Shown: positions 8,401 to 17,730, counted from the stretch's first letter. The stretch: DNA of 64,000 nt from Actinocrinis puniceicyclus (GCF_018283645.1 NZ_JAGSXH010000023.1:1-64000); one strand, 5' to 3'. Notes: generated by a model from the letters alone, not told the origin. A program made the numbers and translations.

Positions 8401-8451
8401 GCGCGGACAGCCGTGCCGCACAGGCGTCCGGTGAGGTACCCCTGTCCGCGC
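8401..8451. repeat. Short palindromic repeat, related to 33881-34038
   Basis: Arms 8401-8410 (GCGCGGACAG) and 8442-8451 pair perfectly around a 31-base loop, seven bases after the fxsB stop. The right arm with flank (8436-8453) reads GGTACCCCTGTCCGCGCG and is almost the same as the arms of the larger element at 33881-34038 (CTATCC in place of CTGTCC). It could end or slow transcription between fxsB and fxsC, or be a dispersed palindromic repeat. There is no T-run, so it is not a canonical terminator. Confidence 0.6.
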
Positions 8452-8650
8452 GCACCGTGAATTTCCCGTCCGGGCGCGAGTTACCGGGCGGCCTTCCCCA
8501 GCCTCTTCGAACCCCGGCCTCCTCGAAGGCGGCCGTGGCGTGCGCAGATCGATTCGCCACGGCCAAATTCGGAGAAACCCTTTCGCTGCCATCACAGACT
8601 TCTTACAGTGTTTGCCGGGGAGGCTAAGCGGTACGTGGGAGGGAGACCGC

Positions 8651-9976
8651 ATGTCGGTCGGCTCGGCCGGGCCTGCCGACAGGCCTGCCCGTTTCTTCCT
8701 CAGCTACGCGCATCCACGCCGTCCCGGCCGCCGCGACGACCCGCCGGACAAGCCGGTGCGGGACTTCTACCGCGACCTTTCCGAGGAGGTCGCCGCGCTC
8801 GCCGGGCTGCCGCGCTCGGCGCCGGTCGGCTTCGCGGACTGGCAGATCCGCACCGGCCAGTACTGGCAGCGCGAACTGGGCCACGTGCTGGCGACCTGCT
8901 CGGTCTTCGTCGCGCTGTACTCCCCGGACTATTTCGGGCGCCCGATCTGCGGCCAGGAGTGGGCCGCGTTCCACCGCCGCGAGCAGACCCACCGCGCCAG
9001 CACCAGGGCGGACAAGGCCGCGATAGTCCCCGTGATGTGGCGGCCCGTGGACAGCGGCAGCATGCCGCCCGTCGCAAAACGCATCCATTACGCGCTGCCC
9101 GACGCCGGCGAACTCTACCGGCGCCGCGGCATGCGGGAACTGGTGATGCGAAGCAACCGCGAAGAGATCCGGTTCGCGTACCGCACCGCGCTGGAAGCGT
9201 TCGCCCAGCACATCGCCTGGGTCGCGGACACCGACCCGCTGCCGCCGATGGACGGCGGAATGGTGCACCTCGACCCGCACGAGAACGCCTTCGAGGGCGG
9301 TTGGAACCCGGACGATCCGCGCCCGCTGCGCTTCGTCGTCGTCGCGCCGGTGCGCGGGAAACTGCCCTCCGGGGCGAACCCGGAAATGTACGGCAACAGC
9401 CCGGAACAGTGGCGTCCCTACTGGCCCGCGAACCACACGCCGATCGCCGAGACCGCCACCCTGCTCGGCGAGGCGGACGGATTCCACCCCATCGTCGAAT
9501 TCCTCGGCTCCTGCCACGATCTGCGCGACGGCGCCGAACCGAGCGCGCCCACGGTGCTGATCGTGGACCCGTGGGCCGCGCAGGACCCGGAACTGCGGCG
9601 GCAGCTCAGTGAGTTCGACCGGATCAGCCACGACAAGCCGTGGGTGCGTCTGGTGGTCCCCTGGGACAAGGAGCGATCGGGCGACGGCGACCTGGTCGAC
9701 TTCCTCGAACGCGGCCTGCAGCGGGCACTGGACCGCACCCGCGCGCAATGCCGGCTGCACACTCCCGAGGCGGTCGCCGGCCTGCCCACGGTCGCGGCCT
9801 TCGGCGCCCGGCTGCCCGGGGTGATCGCCGCGGCCGAGCGCGGCTACTTCCGCAGCACCGCGACATACCCGCCCGGCAACGAAGCGCCGCCGCTGCCCCG
9901 GCTCAGCGGCGCGCCGCCCGCGGCCGGGCCGGCGGACGCGGACGCGCACGAAGCGACGGAAGGGGATGGCGAATGA
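8651..9976 (+). CDS. fxsC: FxsC, TIR-like protein of the FxSxx-COOH system
   Basis: A 441-residue protein opening with a TIR-like domain: RFFLSYAHPR as first strand and box 1, DFYRDLSEEVAAL as first helix, VFVALYSPDYF as a later strand, and a Cys-Gly-Gln-Glu where TIR proteins carry their key glutamate. The C-terminal half has a further alpha/beta region (LRFVVVAPVRGKLP and PTVLIVDPWAAQDP) ending in a Pro/Ala-rich tail. It matches the TIR-like protein that accompanies FxsA/FxsB in actinobacteria. The ATG at 8651 follows GGGAGGGAG; a longer frame from 8540 lacks a ribosome site. The 256-base gap after fxsB suggests a separate promoter. It overlaps fxsT as ATGA. NADase activity is possible but not shown. 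Confidence 0.9.
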   Translation: MSVGSAGPADRPARFFLSYAHPRRPGRRDDPPDKPVRDFYRDLSEEVAALAGLPRSAPVGFADWQIRTGQYWQRELGHVLATCSVFVALYSPDYFGRPICGQEWAAFHRREQTHRASTRADKAAIVPVMWRPVDSGSMPPVAKRIHYALPDAGELYRRRGMRELVMRSNREEIRFAYRTALEAFAQHIAWVADTDPLPPMDGGMVHLDPHENAFEGGWNPDDPRPLRFVVVAPVRGKLPSGANPEMYGNSPEQWRPYWPANHTPIAETATLLGEADGFHPIVEFLGSCHDLRDGAEPSAPTVLIVDPWAAQDPELRRQLSEFDRISHDKPWVRLVVPWDKERSGDGDLVDFLERGLQRALDRTRAQCRLHTPEAVAGLPTVAAFGARLPGVIAAAERGYFRSTATYPPGNEAPPLPRLSGAPPAAGPADADAHEATEGDGE

Positions 9977-12900
9977 CCGACGAGACGCGCGGCAGGATCG
10001 TCACGTTCTACTCGTTCAAGGGCGGGACGGGGCGGACGATGGCGCTGGCGAACACCGCCTGGATCCTGGCCTCCGCCGGACTGAGGGTCCTGATGGTCGA
10101 CTGGGACCTCGAGTCCCCGGGCCTGCACCGCTTCTTCGAGCCCTTCCTCGACGCCGAGACCGTCTCCGGCAACTCGGGCGTGATCGACCTGATCAAGGAC
10201 TACCAGTGGGCGGTGACCCGGGCCAGCGACCGGCCGATGGACGAGCAGCGGCTGCGCGAACTGGCGCGGGTCGGCCCGCACGTGGTGCCGATGGACTGGG
10301 CCTTCCCGTCCGGGGGCTCGCTGGACCTGCTGTGCGCGGGGCGCCAGGACCGCAACTACTCCGCCGCGGTCGCCTCGCTGGACTGGGACAACTTCTACGA
10401 CCGGCTCGGCGGCGGACAGTTCTTCGACGCGCTGCGCGAGGACATTCGCGCCGAGTACGACTACGCCCTCATCGACAGCCGCACCGGGCTGAGCGACGCG
10501 GCGGCGATCTGCACGGTGCACCTGCCGGACGTGCTGGTCACCTGCTTCACGCTGAGCAACCAGGGCATCGACGGCGCGGCGAGCGTGGTCAAGGAGATCA
10601 CCACCGACTACGCGAACCACAACATCAGAATCCTGCCCGTACCCAGCCGCATCGACGAGGGCGAGAAGGAGAAGGCCGACACCGGGCGCCGGCTGGCCCG
10701 CTCCCGGTTCGCCTCGCTGCCCTCCGGGCTCTCACCGCAGCGGTCGGCGGAGTACTGGGGCTCGGTGGAGATCCCGTACCGGCCCTTCTACGCGTACGAG
10801 GAGATCCTGGCCACCTTCGGCGACGCGCCCGGCGTGGCCAACTCGATGCTTTCCGCCTTCGAACGGCTCACCGGGTATCTCACCGACGGCGCGGTCACCG
10901 CGTACAACCCGGTGCCCGAGGCCGAACGGCTGCGCGTCCTGGGCGCCTTCACGCGCAAACACGTCCCGGAGTCGGCCCGCCTGCTGCTCAGTTTCGTGCC
11001 GGAGAACCGGTTCTGGGCCGAGTGGATCGAGGCCGTGCTGACGAACGCCGGCGCCCAGGTGGAGCGCTTCGATCCAAACGGGGGCCCGCAGGAGCGCGCC
11101 ACGGCGCTCACCTGTGACAGGATTCTGATCGTCGCGTCGGCCGCTTATATGCGTTCTGAGACTTACCGCGCGCTGAACGCCGACCTGATCGATCTCAACC
11201 GCGTCGGCGGCGCCGAGCGGGCCGTGATGCTGAACGTCGACAACGCGCGCATCGGCGAAGCCTTCGCGGCGGGCCGGATCTTCGACCTCGGTGGCCTGGG
11301 GCAGTCGCAGGCCGTGGACGCGTTGCTTCGCTCGGCGGGCCTCACCGCCGGCGCGGGCCCCGCGCCGCCGGACCGGACGAGCCCGCGCTTCCCCGGCAAC
11401 ACCCCGGGTGTGTTCAACGTGCCGCAACGCAACGCCAATTTCACCGGTCGCAACGCCGCCCTCGACAAGCTGCGCGAGCAACTGGTCTCGGGCAGTTCCT
11501 CGGTCCTGCTCCCGGTCGCGCTGCACGGCCTCGGCGGTGTCGGGAAGACACAGCTGGCGCTCGAGTACGCGTACCGCTTCCGAGCCGACTACGACCTGGT
11601 GTGGTGGGTCAACGCGGAGCAGGACGAGACAGTCGTCGAATCGCTCTCGCAGCTGGCCCGCCGCCTGGGTATCCCGGTCGGCGACAGCAGCGCCGCGGCC
11701 GCCGAGGACGCGGTGCAGGAACTGCGCCGGCGTGGGGCCGAGTTCCGGTGGCTGCTCGTGTTCGACAACGCGGACGAGCCCGAGCAGCTGATCCAGTTCC
11801 TGCCACGCGGCGCGAGCGGCCACACGCTGGTCACCTCGCGCAATCAGGGTTGGGCGGCGATCGCCAAGCCGCTTGAGGTCAACGTGTTCGACCGCGCCGA
11901 GAGCGTGGAATTGCTCACCCGCCGCGTCACCGGGCTCAGCGAGAGCGACGCGGACCGGGTCGCGCAGGCGCTCGGGGACCTGCCGCTGGCCGTCGAGGTC
12001 GCGGCCGCGTGGCTGAAGGTGACCGGGACACCGGTCGACGACTATCTCGACCTGCTCGACGCCCAGGCGTCCGTGGCCCTCTCGGTGACCAGGCCCGCGG
12101 ATTACGCGCTGCCCGTGGAGGCCACCTGGAACATCTCCCTGGACCGGTTGCAGCAGCGTTCGCCCGCGGCGGTGCGCATGCTGCAACTGTGCGCGTTCAT
12201 GGCGCCGTCGATCTCGCTCACGCTGATCCGCAGCCGGGAGATGGTGGACGCGCTGCGCGCGCACGATCCCTCGCTGCGCGAGCAGCTGGTCGTCGGCCAG
12301 GTGATCCAGGAGATCGGCCGGCTCGCGCTGGCGAAGGTCGACCGGCGCAGCAACACCATCCAGATCCACCGGCTGGTCCAGGCGGTGATCCGGGAGCAGA
12401 TGCCGCCGCAGGTGCGGGAGGACACGCAGCACACGGTACACCGGATCCTCGCGGCGACCTGGCCGGACGAGCCGGACACCGACAACCCGGAGAACTGGTC
12501 CAGGTACGCGGTGATCTGGCCGCACCTGGAACCGTCCCGCGCCCTCGAATGCGTCGAGGAGCCGGTGCGCCAACTGCTCGTCGAACGAGTCAGGTACCTG
12601 TATCGCATCGGCAGCCTGGAGTCGGCGCTGGCGACCGCGAAGCCGCTGGAGGCGACCTGGCAGGCCGCCGTGGACACGCACGCTCTACCCGCCTCGGATC
12701 CCGAGCTGGAGACCGCGTTGCGACGCCAGTTGCTGAGCCTGCGCTACGAGATCGCGAACATCCAGCGCTCCCGGGGCGAGTACGTCGAGGCGCGCGAGAT
12801 CGACCAGGCCGCGCTGGCGGAGCTGACCGCGGTCCTCGGCCCGGACAGTCCGCGTACCCTGATGACGGCGCGCAGCCTCGCCGCCGACCTTCGGGGCCTG

Positions 12901-13920
12901 AGCCGGTACGGCGATGCGCTCGCCATGGACCGGGAGACGTACAACAGCTTCCGCGAGGTGCTCGGCGAGGACGACCCGGGCACGCTGATGGCCGCGAACA
13001 ATCTCGCGATCTCCTACCGCCTGGTCGGGGACTGCTTCACCGCGCTGCGGATCGACGAGGAGACCCACGCCAAGCGCAGCGAGATCCTCGGTCCCACGCA
13101 CCCTCACACGCTGATCTCCGCCGGGCACCTGGCCCGTGACCTGCGCGAGGCCGGGCAGTTCGAGCGCTCGGTGACGCAACTGGAGGCGGCCCTGAGCTCC
13201 TTCCAGCGGCTCGGCCGGACCCTGCCGGAGACGCTGCGCACCGCCAAGTCGCTCGCCGTCTCGCTGCGGCGCGCCGGGCAGGTCACGCGGGCACGGGCAC
13301 TGACCGAGGAGACGTACGCGCTGTACGTCAGCGAATCCGAGGCCGAGACGCCGGACGCTTTCGCGTGCCTTCTCAACCACGCCGCGGACCTGTCAGTGCA
13401 CGAAGAAAAGCGCGACGCCGTGGACGAGACCCGCAGGGTGCACGAGGCGTACCGGTCCACGTACGGCGAGGAGCACCCGTACACGCTGATGTGTCTGACG
13501 AACCTTTCGATGTACGAGCGCGGCACCAGGCGGTTTGACAGCGCGGTGGTGCACGCGCGCCAGGCCCACGACGGACTGCTGCGCACGGTCGGCGAGCAGC
13601 ATCCGTATACGCTGTGCGCCGCGCTGAACCTGGCGAACGCCCTGGCCGAACTGGCGCGGTTCACCGACGCGCTCGCGCTGGAGACCGGCGCGAGCGAGGG
13701 GCTGTCGGCGCGCCTCGGCGAAACCCACCCGGACGTGCTGATCGCGCAGGCGAACCTCGCGGTGACGCTGCGCCAGCTCGGCCGCTCCAGGGAGGCGGAC
13801 GCGCTGCGGGAGCGCGCGGTGGCGGCCCTGGCCGAGAAACTGGGCGCCGAGCACCCGAACACCAAGGCCGTCCGCGGCGGCAAACGGGTCAGCCGGGACC
13901 TGGAACCGCAGCCGATCTGA
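9973..13920 (+). CDS. fxsT: FxsT, FxSxx-COOH system MinD/TIR-like/NB-ARC/TPR protein
   Basis: A 1315-residue multidomain protein. Residues 8-300: a MinD/ParA-like ATPase with KGGTGRT (signature Lys16 kept, the second Lys replaced by Arg21) and LMVDWDLESPG. Residues about 335-455: a TIR-like segment (RLLLSFVPENRFWAEWI, ILIVASAAYM). Residues about 480-800: an NB-ARC/STAND ATPase with HGLGGVGKTQLALEYAY, WLLVFDNADEP (Walker B) and GDLPLAVEVAAAWL. Residues about 850-1290: tandem tetratricopeptide repeats of the kinesin-light-chain type, with recurrent LG..HP.TL blocks. STAND proteins usually switch on when the repeat region senses a ligand. The start overlaps the fxsC stop as ATGA, so the two are probably made together. 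It converges on the next gene. Confidence 0.92.
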   Translation: MTDETRGRIVTFYSFKGGTGRTMALANTAWILASAGLRVLMVDWDLESPGLHRFFEPFLDAETVSGNSGVIDLIKDYQWAVTRASDRPMDEQRLRELARVGPHVVPMDWAFPSGGSLDLLCAGRQDRNYSAAVASLDWDNFYDRLGGGQFFDALREDIRAEYDYALIDSRTGLSDAAAICTVHLPDVLVTCFTLSNQGIDGAASVVKEITTDYANHNIRILPVPSRIDEGEKEKADTGRRLARSRFASLPSGLSPQRSAEYWGSVEIPYRPFYAYEEILATFGDAPGVANSMLSAFERLTGYLTDGAVTAYNPVPEAERLRVLGAFTRKHVPESARLLLSFVPENRFWAEWIEAVLTNAGAQVERFDPNGGPQERATALTCDRILIVASAAYMRSETYRALNADLIDLNRVGGAERAVMLNVDNARIGEAFAAGRIFDLGGLGQSQAVDALLRSAGLTAGAGPAPPDRTSPRFPGNTPGVFNVPQRNANFTGRNAALDKLREQLVSGSSSVLLPVALHGLGGVGKTQLALEYAYRFRADYDLVWWVNAEQDETVVESLSQLARRLGIPVGDSSAAAAEDAVQELRRRGAEFRWLLVFDNADEPEQLIQFLPRGASGHTLVTSRNQGWAAIAKPLEVNVFDRAESVELLTRRVTGLSESDADRVAQALGDLPLAVEVAAAWLKVTGTPVDDYLDLLDAQASVALSVTRPADYALPVEATWNISLDRLQQRSPAAVRMLQLCAFMAPSISLTLIRSREMVDALRAHDPSLREQLVVGQVIQEIGRLALAKVDRRSNTIQIHRLVQAVIREQMPPQVREDTQHTVHRILAATWPDEPDTDNPENWSRYAVIWPHLEPSRALECVEEPVRQLLVERVRYLYRIGSLESALATAKPLEATWQAAVDTHALPASDPELETALRRQLLSLRYEIANIQRSRGEYVEAREIDQAALAELTAVLGPDSPRTLMTARSLAADLRGLSRYGDALAMDRETYNSFREVLGEDDPGTLMAANNLAISYRLVGDCFTALRIDEETHAKRSEILGPTHPHTLISAGHLARDLREAGQFERSVTQLEAALSSFQRLGRTLPETLRTAKSLAVSLRRAGQVTRARALTEETYALYVSESEAETPDAFACLLNHAADLSVHEEKRDAVDETRRVHEAYRSTYGEEHPYTLMCLTNLSMYERGTRRFDSAVVHARQAHDGLLRTVGEQHPYTLCAALNLANALAELARFTDALALETGASEGLSARLGETHPDVLIAQANLAVTLRQLGRSREADALRERAVAALAEKLGAEHPNTKAVRGGKRVSRDLEPQPI

Positions 13921-13968
13921 CCGGCGGCACCGCAGGTGCCACGGAACCCGGACCCGGTGCCCGCGCGA

Positions 13969-14880
13969 TCACAGGCCGGTCCACCGGCCGCGCTCCGACT
14001 CGCCCGGCTGGAGCGCGCCCACCGCCAGCCAACTGAGCACACGCGGCAGTACGGCCACCGCGCCGAAGTGCGCCGCGCCGTGCGAGGCGATGAACGCGAC
14101 GTGCCGGATCCGTTCGGCCAGCCAGCGGCTGTGGCCGATCGGCGCGAAGACGTCCTGGGTGCCGTGCCACAGCAGCACCGGGGCCTCGATCTGGCTCAGG
14201 TCGAAGCCCCACGGCGCGATGAAGGCGAGCGTGTCGTCGGTCCACCCGGCCGCCGACTCGCGGAACGCCTCCGCGAAATTCGACGCCAGCATGCTCTTGA
14301 TGCCGAAGTCGGAGACCACCCGCCGGTCGGCCTCGGGCAGTTGCGGGTCGAGGAAGTCGAGCATCGAGGCCGGGTTCGCCCGGGCCGCGGCGGCCTTGAC
14401 CTCGTACCATTCGGCCAGCCGGTCGGCTCCCGTGTCCGCGATGGCGTAGGCGTGCCGGTTCGCCGGGGTCATGCCCGCGTGCCACTCCAGGCCGGCCGCG
14501 TTGCGCGGCGCGATCCCGACGAGCACGGCGGCGCGGGTGACCCGGTGCGGCAGCAGGGCGGCGCACGCCAGCGCGTGCGGCCCGCCGCCGGAGCGCCCGA
14601 CCACCGCGAAGCGCTCCACGCCCAGGGCGTCCGCGACCGCCTCGACGTCCGCCGCGGCGTCGGCGACTGCCCGGCCGGCATGCCGGTCGGAGCCGCCGTA
14701 TCCGGGCCGGTCGTACGCCAGCAGCCTGATTCCGCGGCGGTAGAGCACCGCGCCGCGCGGGCGCGGGCCGACCCTGCTGCCGGGCGTTCCGTGCAGCAGG
14801 AACACCGGATGGCCGCGCGGATCCCCCCACTGTTCGACGGTCAGCCGCCGCCCGTCCTTCGTGATCAGAGCCTGCGTCAT
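13969..14880 (-). CDS. Alpha/beta-hydrolase
   Basis: A 303-residue alpha/beta-hydrolase. It has the oxyanion stretch VFLLHGTPGSR, the LLAYDRPGYGGSD segment, the nucleophile elbow VVGRSGGGPHAL (G-x-S-x-G), a cap with many aromatic residues, the acid-bearing strand APVLLWHGTQDVFAPIG and a C-terminal histidine region (ASHGAAHFG). The substrate cannot be read from the sequence. The start at 14880 follows AAGGAAG; an upstream start at 14916 has no such site. It faces fxsT tail to tail with a 48-base gap, so it is a separate unit. Confidence 0.88.
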   Translation of the reverse strand: MTQALITKDGRRLTVEQWGDPRGHPVFLLHGTPGSRVGPRPRGAVLYRRGIRLLAYDRPGYGGSDRHAGRAVADAAADVEAVADALGVERFAVVGRSGGGPHALACAALLPHRVTRAAVLVGIAPRNAAGLEWHAGMTPANRHAYAIADTGADRLAEWYEVKAAAARANPASMLDFLDPQLPEADRRVVSDFGIKSMLASNFAEAFRESAAGWTDDTLAFIAPWGFDLSQIEAPVLLWHGTQDVFAPIGHSRWLAERIRHVAFIASHGAAHFGAVAVLPRVLSWLAVGALQPGESERGRWTGL

Positions 14881-15419
14881 CGCTTCCTTATACGTCGTGA
14901 CCACCCCCAGCGCCACGGCCCGCCCGCCTGGAGCGGGTTATCACACCCGCGGTTATTCCCAAAGGTCGCGGCGCATATCCCGATCTCGACCGCGCCGCCG
15001 GTACGCGCACGCATCCACCCTCGATGCCACTCCTCGACGGTACGCCGACAAACGTCACGGCGAGGCCTGACTCGACGGATACCACCGATTTCGCTTCTCC
15101 CACGCGGACCGGTCCTGCTTTCCTGTCGCATGCCGGCGGCCTGCCGCGCACTGCCGCGCTCATCTGCGCGCCGGCTGATTCGAACCCGAAAGCCCGGTTG
15201 AACACCGGCCGGGAGCACCGGGGGCAGATCGGCCCCGGGTCGGCGGGCCACTCGTCCCTATCGCCATGGGCTGTCCGCGACGATCGTGTAAATGAGCACA
15301 GGTTCCACAGCATGCGCGGCCGAACCGCCGGGCGCACGCACCGACGGTCACAGGCGCAGCAGGATGCCCGAGACGGCATGGCCGCACGCCGGATCCGGCG
15401 CCGAGAGAAGTGATTGACC
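14881..15419. other. Intergenic region before the SHOCT gene
   Basis: This 539-base stretch lies between the start of the hydrolase (minus) and the start of the SHOCT gene (plus). Frames here lack recognisable motifs and do not resemble each other or known families. It presumably holds two divergent promoters, but none could be placed with confidence. Confidence 0.35.
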
Positions 15420-15722
15420 ATGATGTACTGGTACGGCGACCACGGTATGAGCGGCTGGGCCTGGGGCCTGGCCACGATCGGCATGATCGTCTTCTGGGGT
15501 GTGCTGATCGCCGCGGGCGTGGCCCTCTTCCGTTACCTGGCGCACGGTCCGCGGCAGCAGAACCACGCCGCACCCGGCGCCGGGATCACTGCGCACTCCG
15601 CGCCGCCTGCGCCGCCCGCCTCGCCTGAGGCGATCCTTGCCGAGCGCTTCGCCCGAGGTGAGATCGACGAAGAGGAGTACCACGCGCGCTTGGCCACGTT
15701 GCGCGGCACGGTCCGTACGTGA
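15420..15722 (+). CDS. Small membrane protein with SHOCT domain
   Basis: A 100-residue protein with an aromatic N-terminus (MMYWYGDHGM), one transmembrane helix (about residues 15-40, IVFWGVLIAAGVALFRYL) and a C-terminal SHOCT motif: PEAILAERFARGEIDEEEY followed by HARLATLR. SHOCT motifs are short helical pairs often found on small membrane or cell-envelope proteins. The ATG at 15420 follows GAGAGAAG at a normal distance; a TTG two codons earlier is less likely. The next gene starts as GTGA across its stop, so the SHOCT protein and the copper-type protein are translationally coupled and may act together at the membrane. Confidence 0.85.
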   Translation: MMYWYGDHGMSGWAWGLATIGMIVFWGVLIAAGVALFRYLAHGPRQQNHAAPGAGITAHSAPPAPPASPEAILAERFARGEIDEEEYHARLATLRGTVRT

Positions 15723-16309
15723 GAACGCACGGCACGACGGGATCGTCGCGGCGCCGGACCTTCTGGATCGGCGCCGCGGCCGCGGTCGTGCTCGGCCTCG
15801 GTTCGACGGCGCTGGCGGCCGCCGCGACCGGCGGTTTCGACCGCACGTCCGCGGCGGCCGGGTGCCGGCCGCCCGCGCTGACCGGGAGTGTCGTCCGCGT
15901 CACGGTGACCGACATGGGCTCGATGATGACGGACGGGACGATGATGGGCGGGGCGCGGTTCGGCGACGCTGGCCGCATGGCCGTCATCGACAACCCGCAG
16001 GCCGTGCCCGCGGGCGCGGTCTCGCTGTGGGTCGCCAACGTCGGGATGCGCGCCCACGAGATACTGGTCCTCCCTCTTGCCGCCGGCCGGGGCGCCGGAG
16101 AACGCGCCGTCGGAGCGGACGGACGCGTGGACGAATCCAGCAGCCTTGGCGAATCCTCGCGCTCCTGCGCCGAGGGCGCAGGCGACGGGATCGCCCCTGG
16201 CGCCACCGGCTGGGTCACCCTCACCCTGGCCACCGGACGCTACGAACTGCTGTGCAACATCCCCGGCCACTACGCGGCCGGGGCTTACACGGAACTCGAC
16301 GTGAACTGA
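15719..16309 (+). CDS. Exported cupredoxin-like protein
   Basis: A 196-residue protein with an Arg-rich N-terminus and a hydrophobic helix (about residues 15-33), reading as a signal peptide or anchor, then a cupredoxin fold. Likely type 1 copper ligands are the His of NVGMRAHEILVLPL and the Cys and His of YELLCNIPGHYAAGAY. The axial Met usually found a few residues after the second His is absent, so the site may be Met-free or altered. A Met/Gly-rich segment (VTDMGSMMTDGTMMGG) could also bind copper. It overlaps the SHOCT gene start-to-stop. Role: probably extracytoplasmic electron transfer or copper handling; which is not decided. Confidence 0.78.
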   Translation: MRTHGTTGSSRRRTFWIGAAAAVVLGLGSTALAAAATGGFDRTSAAAGCRPPALTGSVVRVTVTDMGSMMTDGTMMGGARFGDAGRMAVIDNPQAVPAGAVSLWVANVGMRAHEILVLPLAAGRGAGERAVGADGRVDESSSLGESSRSCAEGAGDGIAPGATGWVTLTLATGRYELLCNIPGHYAAGAYTELDVN

Positions 16310-16503
16310 CGATCCACGCGAGCCGGTGTGACAGCGGACACTGCGCCGGGCCGGGCGGCCGCCTGGTTTCGGTGTCGACCTGCGAGGCGGCGTGTTCGCT
16401 TACGAAGCGGGTTTCTGAAAACCTCTCAGGGTAAGTCCCGTGGCCCCCGCGCGCCCGCGCGGCGTCGTGGAACAACCCAGAACTCGAAGACGGAAAGCAG
16501 TCC

Positions 16504-17730
16504 ATGGTGGAGATCTCACGGTTCGCGCCGGCCGCGTTCCCGCGGCTGGCCCGAGTGCCCGGAGTCAGCGCGGCGACCGCGTCCTGTGCTTTCAAGTCCG
16601 GCGACCAGCGCGACCTGTTGCTGGTCGCGCTGCGTCCCGGTACCGCGGTGGCAGGCGTCTTCACTCAGTCCACGGTCACGTCGGCCGCGGTGCAGAGTTC
16701 GAAGCGCAGCGTCCGCGGCGGGCGCGCACGCGCTCTCGTCGTGCATTCGGGCAACGCCAACGCGCTGACCGGCCGGCACGGAAAGGTCCTCGTCGAGCGT
16801 ATGTGCCAGACCGTCGGCGACTCGCTCGGCTGCCCGCCGGACGAGGTGCTGATGGCGGCGACCGGCATCATCGGCCAGCGGGTCACCGACGAGCAGTTGC
16901 TCGGCCGCCTGCCGGACCTGGCCGGGGACCTCGGCGAGGTGGACTGGGAGCAGGCGGTAGAAGCCATCCGCACCACCGATACGTTTTCGAAGGGCAGCAC
17001 GCGCGCCTTCACCGTGGGCGACCGGCAGGTCTCCGTCTCCGGGATCGCCAAAGGCGCCGGGATGATCGCGCCGGACATGGCCACCATGCTGTGCTTCCTG
17101 TTCACCGACGCGGCGGTCGAGCCGGACGAATTGCAGCGTCTGCTCACTTACGCGAACGCCCGCAGCTTCCGGCGCATCACCGTGGACGGCGACGAGTCGA
17201 CCAGCGACACGATGCTCGCCTTCGCGACCGCGCACACCGATCTGGCTGCGGGAGGCGACCGGGACGCGGCCCTGGGCCAGCTGCGTGAGGCGCTGGCCGA
17301 GGTGGCGTTCGACCTGGCGATGCAGGTGGTGAAGGACGGCGAGGGCATCTCGAAGCTGATCGAGGTCACCGTGCGGGGCGCGCGCACCGAGGGCGACGCC
17401 TTTGCGATGTCCAAGGCGATCGCCGAGTCCCCGCTGGTGAAGACCGCGGTCGCGGGCGGGCACGCGAACTGGGGGCGCATCGCGATGGCGATCGGCAAGA
17501 CGCACCGGCCGGTCGACCAGGACCGGCTGTCCGTGTGGCTGGGCCCGCACCAGGTGGTCGTCGACGGCGATCAGAACGACGAACTCGACCTGGACGCATT
17601 GGCCGCCTACATGAAGTCCGACTCGATCGCGATCGCCGCCGACGTCGCCATGGGCCACGAGAGCAGCACCGTGTGGACCTGCGACCTGACGCATCAGTAT
17701 ATCGACATCAATGCCTACTACATGACCTGA
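16504..17730 (+). CDS. argJ: ArgJ-type ornithine/glutamate acetyltransferase
   Basis: A 408-residue protein of the ornithine acetyltransferase (Ntn-like) family. It has VVHSGNANALTG, the central GIAKGAGMIAPDMATML block and a C-terminal half with HANWGRIAMAIGK. The enzyme cleaves itself before the Thr of MATML (Thr194) to give alpha and beta chains, and moves the acetyl group from acetylornithine to glutamate in arginine synthesis. Usually it sits in an argCJBD operon; here it stands alone between the cupredoxin gene and a degraded mobile region. Standalone paralogues are known in antibiotic clusters (OAT2 of the clavulanic acid cluster), so a non-arginine role is possible. Confidence 0.9.
   Translation: MVEISRFAPAAFPRLARVPGVSAATASCAFKSGDQRDLLLVALRPGTAVAGVFTQSTVTSAAVQSSKRSVRGGRARALVVHSGNANALTGRHGKVLVERMCQTVGDSLGCPPDEVLMAATGIIGQRVTDEQLLGRLPDLAGDLGEVDWEQAVEAIRTTDTFSKGSTRAFTVGDRQVSVSGIAKGAGMIAPDMATMLCFLFTDAAVEPDELQRLLTYANARSFRRITVDGDESTSDTMLAFATAHTDLAAGGDRDAALGQLREALAEVAFDLAMQVVKDGEGISKLIEVTVRGARTEGDAFAMSKAIAESPLVKTAVAGGHANWGRIAMAIGKTHRPVDQDRLSVWLGPHQVVVDGDQNDELDLDALAAYMKSDSIAIAADVAMGHESSTVWTCDLTHQYIDINAYYMT

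Noticed and set aside
10732-12681. 649-codon minus-strand frame inside fxsT
   Set aside because: It is antisense to the ATPase and NB-ARC regions, whose motifs are intact; high-GC codon bias commonly opens such frames.
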